From Ovis canadensis (taxonomy: Eukaryota; Chordata; Mammalia; Artiodactyla; Bovidae), in the NCBI RefSeq assembly GCF_042477335.2, contig NC_091250.1, positions 132,343,384 to 132,407,383 on the forward strand: a stretch of DNA of 64,000 bases, written 5' to 3'. The notes below the pieces were generated by a model. It was not told the DNA's origin. It did not search any database and saw nothing but the letters and a program-made list of their open reading frames with translations. How positions within the stretch are numbered: the first letter of the stretch is position 1; each line of letters opens with the position of its first letter. This document shows positions 32,106-43,489 of this stretch, piece after piece. Made by a program: the position numbers and the translations under genes.

Positions 32106-32624
32106 ATGAAGAAAAAAATGATCCCAGGGTAAAAATCAGAAAAGCAGTAAGCATCATGTGTAAAGAAACTGCTAAATGTGAAAGCAAATCTAAAAATGTT
32201 TTTGAAAAATATAATGATGATGCTGTCCAATCTAGGAGTTTAAAAATAAAAGGCTAGACTAAAATATTGGACAAAGTAGCAAGTAACTTGATCACTGGAT
32301 TTAACTGGAATTAAAGTATTTCAATGTCTTTGTTTTGTCTGATAGTGGAATATGAAACTAATTTCACTTTGTTAAATATGCATGGCAAAATTTCAAGGAC
32401 AACCATGAAAAGAACATAACAGATTATGTAACTTCCAAACCAACAAGGAGAATACATAATGAAAAACAAGCCAAACAACCTGGTTATTCAAAAAGGCAAG
32501 AATGGAGGTGGGGGGAATTACAAATAGAAGACAAATTGTAAGATGACAGAAAAAGTACAAATCTATCAGAATCACAATAAATGGAAATGCTGTTACACCA
32601 GTTAAAAGACAGATATAATAATAC
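32106..32624. other. A-rich intronic sequence, no gene seen
   Basis: Probably decayed L1. A 128-codon minus-strand ORF at 32393-32779 has no recognised similarity and overlaps the following LTR. Confidence 0.4.
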
Positions 32625-32627
32625 CCA

Positions 32628-33095
32628 CTGTGGTAGGTTTGGTGATGATCCCCAGAGAAATCAGTCCTAATCCCTGTTACCGATAACCTTACTTTATGTT
32701 GCAAAGATTCTGGAAATGTAATTAAGGTACTGAGAACGGTGAGATTATCCTGAATTACCTGGATGGACCCTAAATGCAATCACCAGCATCCTTACAAAAA
32801 GGAGGCAGACAGAGATGCTGGCTACAAAGACAAGAGAAGAGGGCAGTCTGACCAGGACCTCAGAGAATGGGGGGGATGCCGCTACAGCCAAAGAACGCTG
32901 CAGCCGTTAGACTCAAGCACAAACTCTCTCCACTGCAACCTGAGAGGAGGTATGTTCCCATCAACACAGATTTTGGCTGGGTGATACTGGTTTTGGATTT
33001 CTGGCCTCCAGAACTGTAAGAGAAAATTTCTCTTATTTTAAAGCACCAAGTTTGGGGTAATCTGTTAAAGCAGCCACAGAAAAAATAACTAATAT
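32628..33095 (+). mobile_element. MaLR LTR (MLT1/MST-like)
   Basis: MaLR phrases are in order: ATCAGTCCTAATCCCTGTTACC, TGTAATTAAGGTACTGAGAA, AGCATCCTTACAAAAAGGAGG, TTTCTGGCCTCCAGAACTGTAAG and TTAAAGCAGCCACAG, then CTAATATA. An old, plus-strand solo LTR. Confidence 0.75.
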
Positions 33096-33381
33096 AATCA
33101 TAAAACATAAGAACAGAACATAAAAAGTCTGAAAGTGAATGGATGAAAATATGCATACCAAACAACCAACCAAAAGAAGCTGGAATATCTATATTAATGT
33201 TGAGAGAAGAAAGACCCTGGAAAAGAAAACCACTTCTTTAGAATGGTAGTGCCATTCTAAAAAGTGATTAAAAAAAATTTCAACAAAATATTCACATATA
33301 TATATGCCTAATAAAATGGTGTCAACACATATAAAGCAAAAACAGTGAAAACTCAGAAAATGAAAATCTACCATCATAATG

Positions 33382-33605
33382 GTGGGCTTCCCAGGAGGCT
33401 CAGTGGGAAAAGAACCTGCCTGTACTGCAGCAGACGTGGGTTCATTCCCTGGATTGGGAAGATCCCCTGCAGAAGGGAATGGCAGCCCACTCTAGCATTC
33501 TTGCCTGGAGAATCTCACGGGCAAAGCAGCCTGGCAGGCTACAGTCCACAGGGTCACCAAGAGCTGGACACGGCTGAGCTGACTCAGCACGCGTGCATGC
33601 ACCAC
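33382..33605 (+). mobile_element. Bov-tA SINE
   Basis: Head (GGAGGCTCAGTGGGAAAAG, GGTTCATTCCCTGGATTGG), Bov-A body (GAAGGGAATGGCAGCCC, ACAGTCCACAGGGTCACC) and 3' tail GCTGAGCTGACTCAGCACGC. Confidence 0.92.
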
Positions 33606-33781
33606 CATGACAGGTGGTCTAACCCACAATGTAGAGAGTAACACCAAGTCATCAGCTGATTATTCACGGGCAGAACAGTAAAAAATCAGCAAACAGAAAA
33701 AAAGAACAATGTAATCGAAAGATCATCAGAAGTATACAGAACCTTGTGGCTCCTTGCTCTCCAAAACAATTACATCTCACG

Positions 33782-33895
33782 GGAGTCCCCTGGTGGTCCA
33801 GGGGTTAGGATTCAGCACTTTCACGGCAGTGCCAGAACTGACCAGGGGAACTGAGATCCACGAGCCTCGCAGCAGGGTCAAAGTAAATAAACAAA
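33782..33895 (+). mobile_element. CHR-type SINE, short form
   Basis: The head GGAGTCCCCTGGTGGTCCAG is followed by GGGTTAGGATTCAGCACTTTC and a remnant of GGTCAGGGAACTAAGATC (here GACCAGGGGAACTGAGATC). It ends in AAATAAACAAA. Confidence 0.8.
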
Positions 33896-33939
33896 TATTT
33901 TGAAAATGACATCCTAAAAAAAATTCTTCTTTAGAATAC

Positions 33940-34445
33940 TGTGAATGTTTAGTAAACATTCACCTCACATCTGGATGGAACTAAAAATCTCAACAAATTC
34001 CAGAGAATTGGTACATACAAAACATCACTCTGATCACAATGTAATTAAAACAAGTCAATAACAATCTTTTAAAACATATATATGGAAATTTAAAAGCACA
34101 CTTTTAAATAATGTCAGGCCAAAGAAGAAATCATAATGAAAATCTGAATACACATAATAAAAATATTATACTTTGAAACTGCTGGGTTTACTAAAGACAT
34201 ACTTCTAGAGAAATGTATAGCCTTCAACGTTTCTACAGAAATAGACAGCCCTCAACACTTCTATTAAAAATAAGTATGCGATCAACTTCTAAGAAGTTAG
34301 AAAAAGAATAAACTCCAAACCACTTAGCAATCAAACTATGCTTTATATAATTTCTAATCCTTGAAACTACTCTGAAAATTAGATTATAGCTTAGATTCTA
34401 TAGCTACAAATGTTCTGCTTATCTGAATTTAAAACCATGAACCAA
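33940..34445 (+). mobile_element. Decayed L1 ORF2 fragment
   Basis: AT-rich with L1-like phrases (AACAAATTCCAGAGAATTGG, GATCACAATGTAATTAAAAC, GGTTTACTAAAGACATACTTC). No open frame. Tentative. Confidence 0.5.
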
Positions 34446-34447
34446 AT

Positions 34448-34568
34448 TCGCTGACCACCCAGTGGTTAGGCCTCAATGCTTTCACTGCTGGGGCCCAGGT
34501 TCAATCCCTGGTCAGGGAACTAAGATACTGCAATTCATCAGGTGTGGCCAAAAAATAAAAAATAAAAG
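34448..34568 (+). mobile_element. CHR-type SINE, short form
   Basis: CCCAGTGGTTAGGCCTC, the B-box-like GGTTCAATCCCTGGTCAGGG, AACTAAGATACTGC and GTGTGGCC are followed by an AAAAAATAAA tail. Confidence 0.85.
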
Positions 34569-36089
34569 CACAATCTGTACGCTCCTTCAGGGGGAAAAAA
34601 AACATACATCATGTACGACGTAACTCATGTATCCTTGCAACCCTCATTCAGTCTTGATTTTTACTGAGACTAAAGATGCCATCGTGGCTGTTTTCACAGC
34701 ACAATAAAATCTGGGGTCAAGAGCTGAAATGACATACAAATAATTCATTTCAAAAAGGTACTGGCAACCTTCCATAGCTGTAGTCAGCAAACTATGCGCT
34801 ATTTTCCTGAGGATTCTACTTCACCCCAGTGCATTATGAAGACATCAAAATGGAAATTATCCACCAAGAAAAAGTAAAACATACTTTAAAACTCCAAGCT
34901 TTATTTTTATAAACTAGAAATAATAAAAATAACTGTGAGTGAATGATATGAAACATTTAAATGATCTGGAGCGCGCTCCTGTCCCTACAGAGAAGCCCCT
35001 CGCAGGAGTCTCCGTGTCCTCATCCTTGTGGGCTTCCAACTCTCTGATCTGACGAGCCATGAGCCCTTGAAGTGCTCTGTTCCTGTTGTGTTTGATGCCC
35101 AATGCCCACCCAGTGCAACACCTGGCACACTGAAGGCCTTTTTAAAAGTTCCATGAATTAATAAGTCTCCTAAATGTGACTACTATCATTACAAACTAGA
35201 AACAAACAAAATTCATACTATTACTGTCTGACAAAAAGCCGGAAATGTTTCCCTGAAGAAATTCTCTATTTTCCAAAATAATCAAACACCCTAGGCAGAA
35301 AGCAGAGCACATTCAGTATTCCAGACATTCTAGGTAAGGGACATTCCTGGTGGTGATGCTGTCAAAGTATCGAGTGTTTCAGTTCCCGGGGACAACTCTC
35401 AGAATAAACTTAGCATGTGGATGACGGGGTCACCCAGCTCCCCAACAACGGTCAACTATCTTCACATCTCTCCTATGAAAGTAAACACTCAGTCCTAAAG
35501 GGGGTTCATTCCATGAGACTCAGCAACACTTCTACCCTCCCTTCTTGACTGAAGTTCTGTGCAATAACAACCTATCACCTGGGAACAAGGCTGGACTCTT
35601 AACTGAAATATTCTTAAATCTTGGAAAGGACGGCTTAACCACTAAGTTCGTGCTAAGCTGCAAAAGCTTACAGCTGTAACAGACAAAATGATCTCTACAC
35701 AGACACGTACTTAAAACAGAAAAAGCTGGGAGCAGCTAGTAACCGGGGCGCTGCTGCTTCTCTCCGCCTTCCCCTCCTCACACCTGCTTCTCCCTGGCCT
35801 GCACCCTGGGAGAGGGAAGGACAGGCCAGGCTCGCTGACAGCACGCCCACACGCCAGGCGCGCTCAGAAGCCCCACTGCGGCCCCACAGCAACGCCAGGC
35901 AGACAAGACTGCTGCGGTCACTATTTCTGTTTCAACAGGAGGAAAAAAAACGAGTTCAGAGAATTTCACAACTTGATCAGGGCTATAAAGTTGAAGTGGC
36001 AAAATGCATCCAGATGCCATACCCCTAATACCCAGCACTGTACTAACAGTTAATTTAAGTTACTTCAGTGAGAATAAAAATGCCTAATG
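34569..36089. other. Intronic sequence, no gene seen
   Basis: Mixed composition. Bases 35700-35900 are locally GC-rich. I see no confident repeat and no ORF with recognisable similarity. Confidence 0.45.
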
Positions 36090-36094
36090 CAGTA

Positions 36095-36450
36095 TTCACA
36101 TTTTTACAGCTTTACTGGTATATATTCACGTATCATACAATTCAGCAACTTAAAGTGCACAGTTCAGTGGGGTTTTGTATGACACATACAACCGTCATCA
36201 CAATCTAATTTTATGACATTTTCAACACTGAAGAAGCCCCCCACACATTGACAGTCACTCCCCATTCCTAGTCCTCCCCTCCCCCACCACCTCTTTCCCT
36301 GGCTTCTTTCATTCAGCATAACGTTTCTAAGTTCAGCCATACTTAGCATGCATCAGTATTTCATTCCCTACTACTGGGTTTGTTTCCATGTTTCAGCTAC
36401 TAATAATAATACTGCTATGAACATTCATGTACCAATTTTTGTGTAAATGC
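36095..36450 (-). mobile_element. Old L1 3' region
   Basis: Phrases typical of L1M 3' regions appear in reverse orientation: TTAAAGTGCACAGTTCAGTGG, ACAACCGTCATCACAATC, CATTCAGCATAACGTTTCTA and CTGCTATGAACATTCATGTAC. Confidence 0.7.
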
Positions 36451-37161
36451 TTTTTCATTCAGCATTTGCATTTTCAAAGAGTTTTCACAACATGTGACAG
36501 AAAAAAACAGGCTAGGCGCAGTTACATGACTTCGTCACGCAGTGCTGGGTAACCCTCAGGGACCCTGCAGGAAACTCACACCTCCTGACTGTAGAGCTGC
36601 TCCCTCCTTAGCAGCACACTGCTGGTCTCCTCCACAAGCCACGTCAAGCAACAGCATGCAGATGCGAAAACCTGCTTCTCAGGAGAGGCGCTCCCTGAAT
36701 CATTCCCGATGAGCCAAACCATAAGGCAAATTTAAATTAAGCCTTACCAAATTAAGAGACGGGGAGAACAGTGTCAGAGGCAGGATATTCTAAAGGGCCC
36801 TCCCAAAGGACAGCTCCTCCTCCTAAGGATACATAGAAAGTTGCCAGCTACAGACACACAGGGAGCCAGCATCTGGCCCCTGAGGGCGCCCAGCTGTTAT
36901 CTGCATGTGCCTGTGGGATTGATCCCAACCTCAGCCTGAGGCCCACAGACCCCCGGAGCTCCCAAGGCCTCGGTGCAGAGCTGAAAAGGGGACAGCATTT
37001 GGGGGCACACATTTCTATGGTTAATTGTATAAACCCCTTTTCTAACCTCCTGAAACAGTTTCTAGGCTTATAATATTTTTGGTAACAGGGTTCAGAAATA
37101 CGGTTAATAATTATATTAGTAATATATAACAGCCACTTACTAGGTAGCATTTAGTTCACTA
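36451..37161. other. Intronic sequence, no gene seen
   Basis: No recognised repeat apart from AT-rich low-complexity near 37080-37140. Confidence 0.4.
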
Positions 37162-37170
37162 AAACCTCAT

Positions 37171-37927
37171 CAGTTCAGTTCAGTCACTCAGTCGTGTCCA
37201 GCTCTTTGCGACCCCACGGACCGCAGCACGCCAGGCTTCCCTGTCCCCCACCAGCTCCTGGAGCTTCCTCAAACTCATGTCCATCGACTCAGTGACGCCA
37301 TCCAACCATCTCATCCTCTGTCGACCCCTTTTCCTCCTGCCTTCAATCTTTCCCAGCCTCAGGGACTTTTCCAATGAGTCAGCTCTTCACATCAGGTGGC
37401 CAAAGTATTGGAGTTTCAGCTTCAGCATCAGTCCTTCAGGAGTGATTTCCTTTAGGATTGACTGGCTCCAGCTCCTTGCAGTCCAAGGGACTCTCAAGAG
37501 TCTTCTCCAGCACTACAGATCGAAAGCATCAATTCTTCAGCACTCAGCCTTCTTTATGGTCCAACTCTCACATCCACACATGACTACTGGAAAAACCATC
37601 ACTTTGACTAGACAGATACTTGTTGGCAGAGTAATGTCTCTGCTTTTCAATATGTTGTCTAGGCTGGTCATAGCTTTTCTTCCAAGGAGCAAGCATCTTT
37701 TAATTTCATGACTGCAGTTACCATCGGCAGCAATTATGGAGCCCAAAAAGAGTCTCTCACTGTTTCCATTGTTTCTCCATCTATTTGTCATGGAGTGATG
37801 GAACCGGATGCCATGCCGGATGCCATGATCTTAGTTTTCTGAATGTTGAGTTTTAAGCCAGCTTTTTCATTCTCCTCTTTCACTTTCATCAAGAGATTCT
37901 TTAGTTTCTCTTCACTTTCTGCCATAA
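37171..37927 (-). mobile_element. BovB LINE 3' segment, first unit of a tandem chimera
   Basis: Minus strand. The BovB 3' end starts at 37171 (CAGTTCAGTTCAGTCACTC on the plus strand) and runs through the RT C-terminus to the LMAESE codons at 37927. There a second BovB 3' end begins without any gap. Left flank AAACCTCAT (37162-37170) matches the right flank of the second unit. Confidence 0.92.
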
Positions 37928-39267
37928 GTTCAGTTCAGTGCTGCTCAGTCGTGTCCGACTCTCTGCGAACCCATGGACTGCAGCACACCAGGCCACCCTA
38001 TCCATCACCAACTCCCAGAGTCCACCCAAACCCACGTCCATTGAGTCAGTGACGCCATCCAACCACCTCATCCTCTGTCATCCCCTTCTCCTCCTACCCC
38101 AATCTTTCCCAGCATCAGGGTCTTTTCCAGTGAGTCTTTCCAGTCTTTTTCAGCTCTTCACATCACGTGGCGAAAAGTACTGGAGGTTCAGCTTCAGCAT
38201 CAGTCCTTCCAGTGAACACCCAGGACTGATCTCCTTTAAGATGGAATGCTTGGATCTCCCTGCAGTCCAAGGGACTCTCAAGAGTCTTCTCCAACACCAC
38301 AGTTCAAAAGCATCAATTCTTTGGCCTTCAGCTTTCTTTATAGTCCAACTCTCACATAAATACATGACCACTGGAAAAACCATAGCCTTGACTAGACGGA
38401 CCTTTGTTCATCTCTGCTTTTCAATATGCTGCCTAGGTTGGTCATAACTTTCCTTCCAAGGAGTAAGTGTCTTCTAAGTTCATGCCTGCAATTACCATCT
38501 GCAGTGATTTTGGAGCCCATAAAAATAAAGTCATCCACTGTTTCTCCATCCATTTGCCATGAAGTGATGGGACCGGATACCATGATCTTAGTTTTCTGAA
38601 TGTTGAGCTTTAAGTCAACTTTTTCACTCTCCTCTTTCACTTTCGTCAAGAGACTCTTTAGTTCTTCTTCACTTTCTGCCATAAGCGTGGTACCTGCATA
38701 TCTGAGGTTACTGATATTTCTCCCTGCAATCTTTTTTCTGTTAGCTTTATAATAGTCTGTTTTAATATAAACAATTGTTGGAATCAATCAATGTCCATTT
38801 CAGGAAGCTTCTTGTCTGAATCCGAAGGCACAGCTGTGTCTGTACCCTGCTCAGCAGGCTGAGGGCCTGGGTTGTCTCCTTGTCCATCCCTGCAATCTTG
38901 ATTCCAACTTGTGCTTCACCCAGCCCGGCATTCTGAATGATGTACTCTGCATATAAGTTAAATAAGCTGAGTGACAATATACAGCCTTGACATACTCCTT
39001 TCCCAATCTGGAATCAGTCCATTGTTCCATGTCTGGTTCTAACTGTTGTTTCTTGACCTGCATACAGATTTCTCAGGAGGCAGGTAAGGTGGGCTGGTCG
39101 TCCCATCTCTTTAAGAAATTTTCACAGTTCGTTGTGATCGACACAGTCAAAGGCTTTGGTGTAATCAATAAAGCGGATGTTTTTCTGGAATTCTCTTGCT
39201 TTTTCTATGATCCAGCAGATGTTGGCAATTTGATCTCTGATTCCTCTGCCTTTTCTAAATCCAGCTT
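37928..39267 (-). mobile_element. BovB LINE, second unit of a tandem chimera, 5'-truncated
   Basis: Minus strand. A second 3' end (GTTCAGTTCAGTGCTGCTC) is followed by RT C-terminus, palm motif and RT core up to about LPDVQAGFRKGRG (39267). It is followed by AAACCTCAT (39268-39276). An HSPA4 retro-fragment is inserted at 38734-38886. Many stops; the YADD region carries a small deletion (LRYAGTTLM). Confidence 0.92.
38734..38886 (-). pseudogene. HSPA4: HSPA4 processed-pseudogene fragment (3' end) inside BovB
   Basis: This 153-bp insert is flanked by exact TCCCTGCAATCTT copies (38721-38733 and 38887-38899). On the minus strand it encodes [20 protein letters not shown] and continues to a tail ending KKLPEMDID and a TGA stop. 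I recognise this as the C-terminus of the Hsp110-family chaperone HSPA4. About 60 nt of 3' UTR follow, with an ATTAAA signal and a short A tail (seen as TTTTTT on the plus strand). It is a heavily 5'-truncated retrocopy, not functional. It is younger than the host BovB. Confidence 0.85.
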
Positions 39268-39407
39268 AAACCTCATAATAATTGTAAGACAGATACCATG
39301 ATCACCTCTGTTACACATACACACTTTCTTACATGGGGAATACATGCAGTTGGTGGGTGTGCAAACTGGTGCAGCTCCTTAGAAGGGTAATTTGGAGACA
39401 GCTATGC

Positions 39408-39755
39408 AAATTAAAGGGAGTCTCTTGGACAGCAAAGAGATCAAATCAGTCAATCCTAAGGGAAATCAACCCTGACTACTCGTTGGAAGGACTGATGCTG
39501 AAGATGAAGCTCCAGTATTTTGGTCATCTGATGAGAACAGCTGACTCACTGCAAAAGTCCCTAATTCTGGGAAAGACTGAGAACAGGAGGAGAAGAGGGC
39601 GTCAGAGAATGAGATGGCTAAATGGCACCATCAATGCAATGCACATGACTCTGGGCAAACTTCAGGAGATGGTGAGGGACAGAGGACTCACATGCTATTG
39701 TTCATGGGGTGGCAAAGAGTCAGACACGACTGGGTGACTGAACAACAACATGCAA
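39408..39755 (+). mobile_element. BovB LINE 3' fragment
   Basis: Plus-strand BovB RT C-terminus and 3' end. Encoded phrases are SILREINPDYSLEGLMLKMK and [14 protein letters not shown]. It ends GACTGGGTGACTGAACAACAAC. ATGCAAA on both sides (about 39400 and 39751) is a probable short target duplication. Confidence 0.9.
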
Positions 39756-40469
39756 ACTATCCTTGGACTGAGCAATTTCCCGAGTCGATACCTACATATA
39801 CACTTCACAGTGCCCAAAGACACAGAATACTAACCTTAAAAAGCTTATAACAGTAAAAATCTAGAAACAAATACCTATCAATATAGCAGTGATTAAATAA
39901 ATTACACAGGTAAAAGAAAAAACCTGAGACGATTAAAGAGAATGATATAGATTTGTGTGCTGCTATTGAGCATTTGCCAAGATGCATTAAAGAGGAACAA
40001 AATCAGGATCTTCATGTATAACAATTTTAACAATTTATTTTTTAAAGGATGTATGTACACATTACCACTCCAGCTGTGTGCTCTTGGGCACGTTTCTTAA
40101 CTTGCCTCATGGCTTCCTTGTCTGCAAAATGGTACAATAACACACCCCACAAAGTGCACAATAAACATTGCCTGTGGCTATAACTTAATAATTATTTAAT
40201 AGTGATACTACCACTACTAATACTAAATTTGTCATTATTAGATGGGCTCCTCCAAAAAAATTCATTTCATGTCGGCACTACCCAGTGCCAGGCACGAGGC
40301 AGGGATAAGGACACTGGCAAACAGCACCTGCTCTGCTTCCTCACCTGGTTCACAGAGCAGACGGGCTTTCTTTTCCCAGACGTCTAGCCTACATTACCTG
40401 CCCCCACCAACAGGCAACAAGAAACCACGGACCGTAAGGTGGGTCTCCACTGCCCAAAAGCTCTCCCCC
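39756..40469. other. Intronic sequence with MIR trace
   Basis: Bases 40070-40190 resemble an MIR (GTGTGCTCTTGGGCACGTTTC, GGCTTCCTTGTCTGCAAAATGG). No gene. Confidence 0.5.
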
Positions 40470-40765
40470 AGATGCACACAGATTCCATCTCTAATCAAAC
40501 ATCACCTCCTCAGAGAAGCCTCCCTCACCCTCCCATCTACAGCAGACCCTGCTGCCATCATCCTCCGTCCCCTATTCTGCTTCTGTGCTCTTCAACGCAG
40601 TTATTACTAACGACAGTGGAGCTTTAATTACCTCATCTCTCACTCTACAACTGAAGCTCCCAAGAAAGGGACAGGCATCTTATCCTCTGCTCTGTTTATT
40701 GTGCCTAGAGCAGTCCTCAGCACAGAACAGGTGCTCAATAACTATATGTGAAGAAATGGGACTCC
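40470..40765 (+). mobile_element. L2 LINE 3' end
   Basis: L2 3' order: CAAACATCACCTCCTCAGAG, AAGCCTCCCTCACC, GAAGCTCCCAAGAAAGGGAC, CTGTTTATTGTGCCTAGAGC and AGAACAGGTGCTCAATAACT. Confidence 0.75.
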
Positions 40766-41481
40766 AAGTTAATGAAGGCTACAGAATGGAAAATATCCTT
40801 GCAAAATAACATTTTAAAAATTACTGTTGTCACTTTATCCTGGCAGAGGGGGTTTTCAAGATACTGTTCAGTTAAAATTTAAGTGTCCTCCAGACTCCAC
40901 TCCTACTGCATTTAAAAATGCTATTTTTTCCCATGTAGGAAAAATGCTATTTTTTCTTATGTATATTTTAAATTAATATAAAATCATATCAAAATATGCT
41001 CAACACTTTTAAGCTAACAGATATCAAAGACAGTGTTAATACATTAGGTACAACAATTGCTTAAAAAGGTACTTCTGGAATAAAGCTCAAAGGGCAAATG
41101 AAATTAAACCTGCTTCCCTTCACTCCTTCCAACTCAAGCCTCCTGTATACAGAAGGTCAGAACAAGCATGAACTATTAAACAGCTCTGTTAAAGTTTAAT
41201 ATTATGCTGTGTCAAAGTTCCTAAATATTTTAAATATTTGAAAGAGCCATGTGACAGCTAGTAAGCACTGAACAAACTGAGCAGGTATCAGCATATTTCA
41301 TCTGGTACTTAACCCACCCTCAGATTCGGCTTTTAAAACCTCAGACTAAAGGAAATTCTCTACTTACCAAAATAACTTGCCAAAGCACAGGGGAAAATAA
41401 AAACAAAATGCTCTATCAGATCCACGGGTAAAGCAGGTAAAACGCTGCTGTTATTGTTGCTTCAGTGACTTTCCATTCTCA
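40766..41481. other. AT-rich intronic sequence, no gene seen
   Basis: No recognised repeat family or coding sequence. It includes a local duplication of AAAATGCTATTTTTTC (about 40914 and 40941). Confidence 0.45.
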
Positions 41482-41490
41482 AGGAGGCTA

Positions 41491-41612
41491 AGTGAAGTCA
41501 CTCAGTCATGCCAAACTCTCTGCGACCCCATGGACTGTAGCCTGCCAGGCTACTCCAACCATCGGATTTTCTAGGCAAGAACACTGGAGTGAGCTGCCAT
41601 TTCCTTCTCCAC
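41491..41612 (-). mobile_element. Bov-A SINE
   Basis: Minus-strand Bov-A (GAAGTCACTCAGTCATGCC, GACCCCATGGACTGTAGCC, GCCATTTCCTTCTCCAC) flanked by exact AGGAGGCTA at 41482-41490 and 41613-41621. Confidence 0.9.
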
Positions 41613-41624
41613 AGGAGGCTAGGA

Positions 41625-42340
41625 GTTAATGTAAAAGAAAATGTTGCCATTCACCATCTACAACGTAGTAAAAATTTTAAAGTTCTACTGCTAACAAAAC
41701 GGAGCAAACAAGGTTTAAGAATGTTTATAGGAAGAAATAATGATTCAGAACCCAACAATGTAAAATTCACAATGTCTGGAATCCAATAAAAAATTACCCA
41801 ACAAGCAAAAAAGCAGAAAAACAAGATCCATATTGGAGATATAAATCAATCAAACCAACCAAGAACTGAAAGTCAAGTTAAAATTAGTGGACAAGGTCAC
41901 TAAAACAGTTAGTACAACTATATTACATACATTCAAAACCTCAAGTAGAGAGATGGAAGATATAAAAAAGATACAAATTGAAATTCTAAAGACGAAAGCT
42001 ATACCACGTAAGATGAAAATTTACACTGAACAAGATTAATGATAGATTAAACACTGTACAAGAGAGTAGTGAATTTGAAGACAAAGCAATTAAAAAAAAA
42101 AAAAAGGAAAGGAAAAAGAAAATCAAATAAATGAACAGAGCATCCCTGAGCTGTTGGTCAACTTTAAATAGTCCAATATGAATGGAACTGGAGTTCTCAA
42201 AGACAACATTGAGAAGCAAATACACATGAAAAGATAATGACCAAAATTTTCTCAAGTTTGATGAACAAACTCACAGATCTATAAATCTGGATCTATAAAT
42301 TTAGGTCTATAAACCCAGAGATCCAAGAAAGCTGCTCAAT
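41625..42340 (+). mobile_element. Decayed L1/HAL1-like sequence
   Basis: A-rich coding-like remnants (AATGTCTGGAATCCAATAAA, GCAAAAAAGCAGAAAAAC, GAGAGATGGAAGATATAAAA) typical of old L1 5'/ORF1 sequence. Tentative family call. Confidence 0.5.
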
Positions 42341-42404
42341 GAACCCCAACCACAAGATACATGAAAAAAGAAAAAGAAAAACCCACTGATTTCAAAAGCA
42401 CAGC

Positions 42405-42560
42405 AAGGGACTTCCCTGGTAGTCCAGTGGCAAAGGGTCCTTGCTTCCAATGCAGGAGGCCCTGGTTCAATTCCTAGTCAGGGAACTAGATCCCACATGC
42501 CACAACCAAATATCCTGCATGCCACAACTAAGAACTGGTACGGTCAAATAAAAAAAGAAA
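42405..42560 (+). mobile_element. CHR-type SINE
   Basis: GGGACTTCCCTGGTAGTCCAG, the B-box-like GGTTCAATTCCTAGTCAGGG, AACTAGATCCCACATGCC and CATGCCACAACTAAGAACTGG end in AATAAAAAAAG. Confidence 0.88.
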
Positions 42561-43059
42561 TTAAAGGAAAGCACGTCAAAATAAAACTGCAAAACCAGTG
42601 ATAGGAAAATCTTAAAAGCCATCAAAGAACAAGGACATGCTATGCAGAAGAACAAAGATCAGGGTGGCAGCAGACCCCCTGTGTGAAGCGATGCAGCAAG
42701 AAGACAGTGAAGCAACATCTTTAAGGTAAAAGCGAGAAGGTGTTAGCCCCAAGGATTTGAGTTCCAAGACTTCCGGCTCAGATTCACAATTCTGCGTAGA
42801 AAGCTTCTATGGCAGTGGCACCTCTGAATTGTAAGCACTGCATTTTCTCAAACACTAACCTCTCGTTTGGCCAGGTGAGCTACAATATGCATAGCATAGC
42901 TTTTTCAGCACAATCTTTCACACCCAAAGGCATAACATAAGTAATAGTTTGGAATGCGTTTAAGAGAAGTTAATGCACCGTTAGTGATGATTCCTCTCTC
43001 GTTTTTGCCCTCAAGAATATTCTAAATATGTGATAATAACTCAACACACTTAAGCAGCA

Positions 43060-43430
43060 CCTATAGCTTACAAAGTACTTTTTAATTTAATCATCATACC
43101 AATCCTCTTTTTTACTATTTATTTTTGTTTATTGGCTGCATTGGGCTGTGGTACACAGGCTCTCCATTTGCACCTCCAGAGCATGCAGGCTTAGTTACCG
43201 TGTGGCATGTGGGATCTTAGTTCCCTGACCAGGAACTGAAATGGCCCCTGAACTGCAAGGTGGACTCTTAACCCCTGGACCACCAGGGAAGTCCCAAATC
43301 ATCATACCAATTCTCTGAAATACTTATGGAGGGCATTATCACACCCACTGTACAAATGGGGAAACTGAAGTTCAAGAAAGGAAGTGATGTGTCCAAGGAT
43401 GTGAGATGGAGAAAGTGATGGAGGTGAGGG
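43060..43430 (+). mobile_element. MIR SINE split by a CHR SINE
   Basis: MIR-like sequence (AGCACCTATAGCTTACAAAGT, then TTTAATTTAATCATCATACC) resumes after the insertion with ATCACACCCACTGTACAAATGG and GGAAACTGAAGTTC. Confidence 0.7.
43104..43296 (-). mobile_element. CHR-type SINE inside an MIR, 15-bp TSD
   Basis: Minus-strand CHR SINE: A tail at left (seen as TTTTTTACTATTTATTTTTG), GATCTTAGTTCCCTGACCAGG, and head GGACCACCAGGGAAGTCCC. It is flanked by exact AATCATCATACCAAT at 43089-43103 and 43297-43311. Confidence 0.93.
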
Positions 43431-43489
43431 TAGAATAGGAGCTTTGCCATTTCCCGGATTCTTCCTCTGGGCCAGGTATAATGCTAGCT

